Shown in pieces: positions 5,379 through 10,000 of a DNA stretch of 10,000 bases. The position numbers and the translations under genes are program-made. Each line of letters opens with the position of its first letter. Position 1 is the stretch's first letter. The notes below the pieces were generated by a model. It saw nothing but the letters and a program-made list of their open reading frames with translations. It ran no database searches and was not told the origin of the DNA. This DNA comes from Symbiodinium natans (lineage: Eukaryota; Sar; Dinophyceae; Suessiales; Symbiodiniaceae): contig CAJNDS010002134.1 in the NCBI GenBank assembly GCA_905221605.1, positions 296,342 to 306,341 on the forward strand, in the 5' to 3' direction.

Positions 5379-6060
5379 GGCCCCCCCGGGTGGAAGAAAA
5401 CCATTTGCCCACGAAGGGGGTCAGGGTTTAGGGCCCCCCCGGGTGGAAAAAAACCATTTGCCCACGAAGGGGGTCAGGGTTTAGGCCGGGTGGAAAAAAA
5501 CCATTTGCCCACGAAGGGGGTCAGGGTTTAGGCCCCCCCCCGGGTGGAAAAAAACCATTTGCCCACGAAGGGGGTCAGGGTTTAGGGCACCCCCGGATGG
5601 AAAAAAAACCATTTGCCCACGAAGGGGGTCAAGGTTTAGGGCCCCTTCGGGTGGAAAAAAACCATTTGCCCACGAAGGGGGTCAGGGTTTAGGGCCCCCC
5701 CCGGTGGAAAAAAACCATCTGCCCACGAAGGGGGTCAGGGTTTAGGCCCCCCCCGGGTGGAAAAAAACCATTTGCCCACGAAGGGGGTCAGGGTTTAGGC
5801 CCCCCGGGGTGGAAAAAAACCATTTGCCCACGAAGGGGGTCAGGGTTTAGGGCCCCCCCGGGTGGAAAAACACCATTTGCCCACGAAGGGGGTCAGGGTT
5901 TAGGGCCCCCCCCCGGGTGGAAAAAACCATTTGCCCACGAAGGGGGTCAGGGTTTAGGCCGGGTGGAAAAAAACCATTTGCCCACGAAGGGGGTCAGGGT
6001 TTAGGGCCCCCCCGGGTGGAAAAAAACCATTTGCCCACGAAGGGGGTCAGGGTTTAGGGC
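5379..6060 (+). repeat. 53-bp tandem satellite, 13 copies, with telomeric heptamer
   Basis: CCATTTGCCCACGAAG starts at 5401, 5454, 5501, 5555, 5609, 5662, 5715, 5768, 5820, 5873, 5927, 5974 and 6027. Periods are 52-54 bp, except for two 47-bp units that lack most of the C-run. Each unit has, in order, a telomeric GTTTAGG core, a C-run of variable length, GGGTGG, an A6-A8 tract, CCATTTGCCCACGAA and GGGGGTCAGG. Most length variation lies in the C-run and A-tract, as expected for slippage. TGG-A7-CCA can form a small hairpin in each unit. Confidence 0.97.
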
Positions 6061-6066
6061 CCAAAG

Positions 6067-6196
6067 GCTCGGTTTTGATCAAAAATCCAGAAAACGAGAG
6101 CCCACCCAGAACCGTCGATTTCAGTACAAAAAAATGGCATTTTGAACTGGGACCCGGGCCGATCCTGGGGTCCCCCTCATTTGGGGTGTTTTTGGA
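6067..6196 (+). repeat. 131-bp dispersed block, copy 2
   Basis: This copy directly follows the satellite and is about 90% identical to 4960-5090, with scattered substitutions and one missing C. The 24-bp start also present at 5355-5378 means the satellite is flanked on both sides by the same short sequence. Two overlapping ~75-codon frames here (6075 plus, 6265 minus) are translations of the repeat and are not called as genes. Confidence 0.9.
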
Positions 6197-6203
6197 GGCA
6201 CGG

Positions 6204-6290
6204 CCCACGAAAAAAACCATTTGCCCACGAAGGGTATCAGGGTTTAGGGTCCAGAAAAAAACCACATGCCCACGAAGGTCATTAGGGTTT
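6204..6290 (+). repeat. Two diverged satellite units
   Basis: CCATTTGCCCACGAAGG-like sequence recurs at 6217 and, as CCACATGCCCACGAAGG, at 6262. Each is preceded by an A-run and followed by a TTAGGGTTT motif. The C-run is absent, so these are outlying, decayed copies. Confidence 0.85.
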
Positions 6291-6308
6291 AAATATACAT
6301 AGTAAAAG

Positions 6309-6476
6309 AGGGTTTAGGGTTTAGGGTTTAGGGCTTAGGGTTTAGGGTTTAGGGTTTAGGGTTTAGGGTTAAGGGTTTAGCGTTTAGGGTTTAGGGTTGC
6401 GGAGGGTTTAGGGTTTGGGGTTTCTTCCGGGTTTAGGGTTTAGGGGTTAGGGGTTAGGGGTTAGGGGTGAGGGTTG
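6309..6476 (+). repeat. TTTAGGG array with a GGGGTTA sub-run
   Basis: About 21 G-strand units with interruptions near 6405-6430. A run of GGGGTTA units starts at 6443, 6450 and 6457, then GGGGTGA. This is a distinct 7-bp variant that keeps the register but moves the purine. Confidence 0.96.
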
Positions 6477-6612
6477 AGGGTTTCGGTCAGCTTCTGCCTC
6501 TGTTGGATCAAGGTCTGGTCAGTTCAAGAGGTGGGGGTGGGGCTTCCTCTCAGGGCTTGTGGCCTCGCCCGAAACCCTATGCCATAATGCCTTTGCTCAT
6601 GGCATGTTTTGG
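6477..6612. other. Unique spacer between facing arrays, with a hairpin
   Basis: A 136-bp stretch lies between a G-strand array on the left and a C-strand array on the right. ATGCCAT (6579-6585) pairs perfectly with ATGGCAT (6599-6605) across 13 bases. No gene is seen. The facing orientation is that of a telomere-telomere fusion, but with a spacer in between. Confidence 0.5.
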
Positions 6613-6677
6613 GCCCTAACCCTAAACCCTAAACCCTAAACCCTAAACCCTAAACCCTAAACCCTAAACCCTAAACC
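6613..6677 (-). repeat. CCCTAAA array
   Basis: About nine C-strand units, nearly perfect apart from one 6-bp CCCTAA at the left end. Confidence 0.98.
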
Positions 6678-6776
6678 GTCCTGGCTCAGGGGACTCATCA
6701 TCGAACCCCCCGGCTGCGTCACGATGCGAGGGCTTCCCGGGAGTGATCTTAACTCACTGCCCAGCTCGCTGCCCAT
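6657..6776 (-). CDS. Candidate 39-codon ORF in an array-flanked island; unidentified
   Basis: On the minus strand an ATG at 6776-6774 opens a frame beginning MGSELGSELRSLPGSPRIV that continues through the island. It ends in the residues LGFRV and a TAG that come from the neighbouring C-strand array. The island portion has plausible protein composition. A real short protein with a telomere-derived tail, an exon fragment and chance are all possible. Confidence 0.15.
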   Translation of the reverse strand: MGSELGSELRSLPGSPRIVTQPGGSMMSPLSQDGLGFRV

Positions 6777-6794
6777 GTCCTTGAGGGTTGCAAG

Positions 6795-7000
6795 GGGTTT
6801 AGGGTTTAGGGTTTAGGATTGAGGAGTTGAGGGGTTGAGGGGTTGAGGGGTTGAGGGGTTGAGGGGGTTCAGGGTTTAGGGTTTGGGGGTTGAGGGGGTT
6901 CAGGGTTTAGGAGCTCAGGGTTTAGGGCAAGTTTAAATTAGGGATTGAGAGGTTTAGGTTTGGGGGTTGAGGGCTGTTTCAGGGATTAGGGTTTAGGTTT
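6795..7000 (+). repeat. Variant-rich G-strand array with 8-bp GGGGTTGA run
   Basis: After three canonical units, TTGA recurs at 6819, 6827, 6835, 6843, 6851 and 6859, an exact 8-bp period. It is followed by two direct copies of TTGAGGGGGTTCAGGGTTTA (near 6859 and 6889) and increasingly broken TTTAGGG-like units to about 7000. Confidence 0.92.
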
Positions 7001-7076
7001 GGGAGTTGGGGGTTTGTGCGAACTGTCATGCGGACACTCGTGAAGCAATCAGCTTGAGGTGAGAATACTGGAGGAG

Positions 7077-7175
7077 TTTAGGGTTAATTTTTCCTAAGGG
7101 TTTAGGGTTTAGGATTGGGTTGAGGGTTAGGCGTGGAGAGAATCAGGGTTTAGGGCTTTAGTTAGGGTTTAGGGG
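7077..7175 (+). repeat. Broken TTTAGGG cluster
   Basis: Scattered G-strand units (TTTAGGGTTAA, TTTAGGATTGGG, TTTAGGGCTTTAG) with short intervening sequence. It looks like the decayed continuation of the array at 6795-7000. Confidence 0.8.
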
Positions 7176-7200
7176 ATTTTGTGTTGGGGTTCACGGGCTG

Positions 7201-7227
7201 AGGGCGTACCTGAAGTACGTCTGCCCT
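7201..7227. repeat. Hairpin with CGTAC/GTACG stem
   Basis: CGTAC (7205-7209) pairs with GTACG (7215-7219) around CTGAA, and AGGG/CCCT can extend it with a four-base bulge. It marks the left edge of the largest stretch without telomeric repeats. Confidence 0.45.
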
Positions 7228-7851
7228 TTCCAACTATTTGTTCTGGAGCAAACAAAACAAGCTTGACAGGGCGCACGCCTACTCCAGGCAGCGAGTGCGA
7301 ACGGGAACAGTTACTCTGATTCAAGGACAGCCGGCTGATTTCATTACTACGTCTTGCGGGGCACTGCCAAACAACTGGGCCAACAGGTCCTCAACATCAC
7401 ACACTTTGCAAAACGCAGGCGCGCGCGCCGGAACCATGAGCGCGGGGACTCTTGCGCGGCGCAGACTCCCCAGAGACGGAGGCTAAGAACTGTACGCGAT
7501 ATTGGGCACAGAAGATATAGACTCCTGCACACAACCTTTTCAAACACAAGCTCCAATGTACAGAGCCACAACTATACTGAACTTGGAACCCTAGCTAACA
7601 ACTAAAAACTTTAGCTGTTTCTTAGGAATCAAAGTACCTTAAAATTAAAAACTCTTTCCAAGTATCCCTGAGACAAACCCTCAAGCCACAATGCGCACGG
7701 GCAGCCACGTTTTTCGCGGCGTTCGGCTCGGCGGGCGGCGTGTCCACCAGAGGCGGCAGCGCGGACAGATCTTGCGGCACCGGGGCCGGGCCGGCGTCCT
7801 CTCATCCATTCAGAGAACTCTTGGCAAAATTTAGGGCTCTTGTCCATGTAG
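7228..7851. other. Largest non-telomeric stretch; possible exonic DNA, no gene identified
   Basis: About 620 bp contain no telomeric array. Open frames of 70-83 codons overlap on both strands (7238-7486 plus, 7354-7605 plus, 7571-7347 minus, 7847-7629 minus), and none carries a recognisable motif. The part at 7690-7800 is markedly GC-rich and its minus-strand frame is arginine- and alanine-rich; 7590-7670 is AT-rich. Such abrupt composition changes could mark exon and intron, but I cannot choose between frames. Confidence 0.3.
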
Positions 7852-7913
7852 GGTCTAACCCCTAAACCCCAAACACTGAACCCTAAACCCTGAACCCTGA
7901 ACCCTATAGGGTT
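7852..7913 (-). repeat. CCCTAAA / CCCTGAA array
   Basis: About eight C-strand units, several as CCCTGAA or CCCCAAA, ending in CCCTATAGGGTTT, where the orientation flips to the G strand with no spacer. Confidence 0.92.
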
Positions 7914-8032
7914 TGCAGGCTCTGGGGGTGTGGATGTTCAGAAGGGCAATTGGTGTCTCGAGTCGGTGATGAGCAGCTCATCTAAGGCATCTAAGGGTTG
8001 GCCTATTTTGGCGGTGACTTTCAGGGTCCATT

Positions 8033-8143
8033 TCTACGATTTGCTTAAGAACCCCAGAAGAATAAACAATAATCATCCCTATATTTCCCTTATGAGGAAG
8101 AGTAATGTCCTATTCTTTTGGGGGCTCTTAAGCAATTCGTAGA
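8033..8143. repeat. Foldback element with ~33-bp arms (copy B)
   Basis: The left arm 8033-8064 and the complement of 8112-8143 agree at about 29 of 33 positions (TCTACGA, TTGCTTAAGA, AGAATA shared), and weaker pairing continues inwards. Pairing may resume outside, since CCTATTTT at 8002-8009 matches the complement of AAAATAGG at 8158-8165. This suggests an element spanning roughly 7996-8172. The 70-codon plus-strand frame at 7930-8142 runs through one arm, which argues against it being a gene. Confidence 0.7.
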
Positions 8144-8147
8144 TTTG

Positions 8148-8205
8148 GGGGCTTCCGAAAATAGGGGTACCCTTTTCGGGCATCCCTTTCAGGGGATTCT
8201 ATTAA
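8148..8205. repeat. Outer arm shared with copy A near 280-336
   Basis: GGCTTCCGAAA (8150-8160), the GGGTACCC palindrome (8165-8172) and CAGGGGATTCT (8190-8200) occur in the same order as in 278-336, so this is a dispersed sequence family and not a local coincidence. Confidence 0.6.
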
Positions 8206-8282
8206 AATTGGGGTATGGAGGGGGTCCATTTGTGCAAGAGATCCCTTCTACGCGCTGTCTACCTGGGAACCCGTAAGCCCTC

Positions 8283-8333
8283 TAGGGTTTAGGGTTTAGG
8301 GTTTGGGGTTTGGGGTATCTCTCTCTCTCTCTT
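8283..8333 (+). repeat. Short TTTAGGG/TTTGGGG array and CT microsatellite
   Basis: Three TTTAGGG units are followed by two TTTGGGG units and then a (CT)n run at about 8319-8333. Confidence 0.93.
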
Positions 8334-8371
8334 TCTGTTTGTCACTCGCACTCAGTGTCTGTCAGGCAAAA

Positions 8372-8398
8372 CCCCTTTTGCATCCAGGCTTTTTCGAA
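8372..8398 (+). repeat. Dispersed CCCTTTTGCATCCAGGC motif
   Basis: CCCTTTTGCATCCAGGC, five bases and CGAA match 1124-1151, where the T-run is two bases longer and the five-base gap is kept. A related CCCTTTTTGCTTCAGG occurs in the 746-858 repeats. In each case it neighbours telomeric sequence. Confidence 0.6.
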
Positions 8399-8433
8399 CA
8401 CTGCCGGGCAAGAATCCACACAACTAGTCTCGC

Positions 8434-8574
8434 CTCAACCCTTACACCCTATAAACCCTAAACCGTAAACCCCAAACCCTAAACCCTTAAAGCCTTAAAC
8501 CCTTAAACCCTACACCCTTAGGCCCTAAATCCTAAACCCTAAACCCTAAACCCCAAACCCTAAACCCCAAACCC
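8434..8574 (-). repeat. Degenerate CCCTAAA array
   Basis: About 18 C-strand units including 8-bp forms (CCCTTAAA), CCCCAAA and CCGTAAA. The right half is cleaner than the left. Confidence 0.95.
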
Positions 8575-8665
8575 ATCCATGAAGCCCCATCGGGCCTTGG
8601 CCTTGGGGTGCGAACTACTTCGCTCGTCTTTGCGAGGGCTCCTTGTAGCGACGCAATCTTGGGTG
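8575..8665. other. 91-bp island between divergent arrays
   Basis: Unique sequence with a C-strand array on its left and a G-strand array on its right. A plus-strand frame from ATG 8579 reads MKPHRALALGCELLRSS and then runs into the telomeric array. It has no supporting feature beyond being open. Confidence 0.4.
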
Positions 8666-8773
8666 TTAGGGTTTAGGGTTTGGGGTTTAGGGTTTAGGGT
8701 TTGGGGTTTGGGGTTTAGGGTTTAGGGTTTAGGGTTTAGCATTTGGGGTTTAGGGTTTAGGGGTTTGGGGTTC
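8666..8773 (+). repeat. Mixed TTTAGGG / TTTGGGG array
   Basis: About 15 G-strand units in which TTTGGGG alternates irregularly with TTTAGGG, sometimes in adjacent pairs. The pattern implies more than one round of unit amplification. Confidence 0.97.
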
Positions 8774-8848
8774 TCAGGGTCTAGTTTTGGAGCCCCGGGC
8801 CCAGCACTCCCCCGAGCAAGCTACGGGGGATGGGGAGCCGAAGCCTCT

Positions 8849-8921
8849 GGGTTTAGGGTTTAGGGTTTAGGGTTTAGGGTTCAGGGTTTAGGGTTTAGGG
8901 TTTAGGGTTTAGGGCTTAGGG
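8849..8921 (+). repeat. TTTAGGG array
   Basis: About ten G-strand units, with one GGGTTCA and a terminal GGGCTTAGGG. Confidence 0.97.
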
Positions 8922-8926
8922 TGATG

Positions 8927-8993
8927 CCCTTTTGTTGGTTCCTAGGAGGGGTTTCTAAGGGAACCGCACCCCTCAAGGGTCCACTGGGTACCC
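8927..8993. repeat. Hairpin-rich spacer with GGGTACCC (possible copy D)
   Basis: GAGGGGT (8946-8952) pairs perfectly with ACCCCTC (8968-8974), and GGTTCC/GGAACC gives a competing stem. A GGGTACCC palindrome lies at 8986-8993, the fourth in the window. Homology to copies A-C beyond these features is weak. Confidence 0.4.
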
Positions 8994-9095
8994 TAAGCCC
9001 TAAACCCTAAACCCTAAACCCTTTTGGGCTCTTATAGGGTTTAGGGTTATAGGGCTTAGGGCTTTGGGGTTTTGGGCGTTCGGGCGTTTAGGGTT
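8991..9095. repeat. Closely divergent C- and G-strand clusters
   Basis: Four C-strand units (8991-9023) are followed after 13 bp by G-strand units (9037-9095), the latter quickly degenerating (TTATAGGG, CTTTGGGG, TTTTGGGCG). This is the tightest C-to-G junction in the window apart from 7905. Confidence 0.88.
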
Positions 9096-9132
9096 TGCAT
9101 GTAAGGCTTAGGATTTCACTGCTTTCGGGTTT

Positions 9133-9246
9133 ATGGCTGCCGCGCGCTGTTACTCAAGTTTCCCTATCCTTGGACCGTGTCTGTGGAAGAAGAAAGAAGA
9201 CGAAGCGCGAACAGGCTTCCCTTACAACAAGAGACCTTCAGGTTAA
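9133..9246 (+). CDS. Candidate 37-codon ORF; unidentified
   Basis: An ATG at 9133 opens a frame of 37 codons that begins MAAARCYSSFPILGPC, has a basic-acidic centre (WKKKEDEAR) and ends PYNKRPSG. The stop TAA (9244-9246) is formed where the unique sequence meets the CCCTAAA array. Composition is protein-like, but there is no family match, no promoter and no sign of splicing. It may be a short exon or chance. Confidence 0.18.
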   Translation: MAAARCYSSFPILGPCLWKKKEDEARTGFPYNKRPSG

Positions 9247-9290
9247 ACCCTAAACCCTAAACCCTAAACCCTAAACCCTAATCCCTAAAC
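9243..9290 (-). repeat. CCCTAAA array
   Basis: Six C-strand units, one altered to CCCTAAT. Confidence 0.97.
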
Positions 9291-9342
9291 AAAGAAGCCT
9301 GCGCGAATGGCGCAAATTTGACCCCCGCAGCTGATACCTTTT

Positions 9343-9475
9343 ACACCTGAACCCTGACACCCTGAAGCTCTAAACCCTCCCCAAAAGGGGCCCCCAACCC
9401 TCAACCCTAAACTCTAAATCACCCTAAACCCTAAACCCTAAACCCTAAACCCCAAACCCTAAACCCTAAACCCTG
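9343..9475 (-). repeat. Degenerate then clean CCCTAAA array
   Basis: The left half (to about 9420) is degenerate (CCTGAA, CTCTAAA) and contains a CCCC-AAAA-GGGG hairpin at 9378-9389. The right half (9421-9475) is nearly perfect. Confidence 0.93.
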
Positions 9476-9591
9476 AAGTGGGGAACTGTGTGTGCTGAGC
9501 CGAGTTGCGCTGGGGCTTTCTCAGGAGCCGGGGCCTTGGCCGCGGCGGCGCTGCGGGTCGGAGTGGTCGGCGCAGGGGCCTGGTGTTGGGT
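9476..9591. other. 116-bp GC-rich island between divergent arrays
   Basis: Very GC-rich, with CGGCGG and GGCGCAGG elements. A plus-strand frame without a start codon reads as an alanine/glycine-rich peptide (GALAAAALRVGVVGAGAW), which is what GC-rich DNA gives by chance. No gene is called. Confidence 0.45.
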
Positions 9592-9685
9592 GGGTTTAGG
9601 GTTTAGGGTTTAGGGTTTAGGGTTTAGGGCTACAGTAAGGTTAGGGTTCAGGGTTCGGGTATGAGGTTTAGGGTTTAGGGCCTAG
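9592..9685 (+). repeat. TTTAGGG array, degenerate at right
   Basis: Five clean G-strand units are followed by broken ones (GGTTAGGGTTCAGGGTTCGGG) and a final pair near 9665-9682. Confidence 0.95.
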
Positions 9686-9749
9686 GGGGTTTTAGGGGAC
9701 TTCAGCAACTCGACCCTCTCGACAGACCGTCTGAAAACTTAAGGAACCC

Positions 9750-9845
9750 TCTAAACCCTGAACCCTAAACTGGCCCTAAACCAGAAAAACCGCTGACGTT
9801 CACCCAAGGCTTAAGGCTTATGGCGTTTAGGGTTTTGGGTTTGCA
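9750..9845. repeat. Short C-strand and G-strand telomeric scraps
   Basis: Three to four C-strand units (9750-9782, CCCTGAA/CCCTAAA) and two G-strand units (9824-9845), separated by about 40 bp. Confidence 0.8.
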
Positions 9846-10000
9846 GTGTTCTCACTCGTGGCCCGCACCAGCGACCGCTGCAAGCACCAGAAGGAAGAAG
9901 GTTTTGGGTTTAGAAACCTTTTCCGTCCTTCCTCCCTCCCTTCCTTCCTGGCCCACGAAAGGACCGCCCCTCTCGCTCTCTCTTCTTCTTCTTCTTTTCT
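9846..10000. other. Terminal spacer with long purine and pyrimidine tracts
   Basis: A purine tract (9890-9900, AGAAGGAAGAAGG) is followed by pyrimidine tracts at about 9926-9948 (CCTT/CCCT units, nearly mirror-symmetric) and 9965-10000 (CT and TTC units). Such tracts can adopt triplex DNA. No gene is seen, and the second tract runs to the window edge. Confidence 0.75.

Noticed and set aside
5071-5412. 113-codon minus-strand ORF rich in phenylalanine
   Set aside because: The frame is kept open by the 10-bp phased A-tracts and the edge of the satellite. There is no recognisable domain.
5379-6060. CRISPR-like repeat array
   Set aside because: Units are contiguous with no unique spacers, and the context is eukaryotic telomeric DNA. 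It is a tandem satellite.
6047-6302. Overlapping 72- and 75-codon ORFs
   Set aside because: Both are translations of the 131-bp block and decayed satellite units.
6309-6677. Telomere-telomere chromosome fusion
   Set aside because: The G-strand array faces a C-strand array as in a fusion, but 136 bp of unique sequence separates them and similar facing pairs occur elsewhere in the window, so a simple fusion is not supported.
7930-8142. 70-codon plus-strand ORF
   Set aside because: Its second half is one arm and the loop of a foldback element, and no homology is recognised.
1-10000. rRNA, spliced-leader RNA or transposase genes
   Set aside because: I looked for conserved rRNA blocks, a dinoflagellate spliced-leader sequence and transposase or reverse-transcriptase motifs and saw none.

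Overview
This window is eukaryotic nuclear DNA saturated with the telomere motif TTTAGGG / CCCTAAA and its variants. More than thirty interstitial arrays, from two to about 33 units long, are scattered over the whole 10 kb on both strands. TTTAGGG telomeres occur in land plants, many green algae, dinoflagellates and chromerids. The mixture of short arrays with small GC-rich unique islands, foldback elements and coding-like scraps suggests a subtelomeric or intergenic region of a protist alga, with a dinoflagellate-type genome as my leading guess. Nothing in the window, such as a spliced leader, rRNA or a recognisable protein, proves the lineage.

Layout. 1-2050: short G- and C-strand telomeric arrays, a degenerate 42-bp tandem repeat (905-1117), two adjacent hairpins (1744-1790) and one relative of a dispersed GGGTACCC-centred element (278-400). 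2050-3070: weakly coding-like DNA followed by low-complexity runs (TA, T14, G14). 3071-3211: a C-strand array that switches from 7-bp to 8-bp units. 3309-4260: two G-strand arrays, a coding-like island, a foldback element (3846-3959) and an ATT microsatellite. 4291-4750: the longest arrays, 18 perfect CCCTAAA units and about 33 TTTAGGG units, pointing away from each other around a 92-bp hairpin-rich spacer. 4919-6290: a composite satellite region with a duplicated 131-bp block, A-tracts phased at 10 bp, and 13 tandem copies of a 53-bp unit that itself carries a telomeric heptamer. 6309-7175: variant-rich arrays including an exact 8-bp GGGGTTGA run. 7176-7851: the largest stretch without telomeric repeats. 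7852-10000: alternating arrays, a large foldback (8033-8143) and purine/pyrimidine tracts at the end.

No complete gene can be identified with confidence. The longest open frames are low-complexity or lie on repeats. A few short islands read like protein (60-123 minus, 1891-2355 plus, 3637-3845 plus, 4142-4260 minus, 6657-6776 minus, 9133-9246 plus). They may be exons or gene fragments cut up by repeat insertion, since a telomeric array of 21 bp or more puts a stop codon in every frame. All of these coding calls are weak. The window is better read as a record of repeated capture or amplification of telomeric DNA, with local homogenisation of variants, than as a gene cluster. Misassembly of telomere-rich reads is a real alternative.
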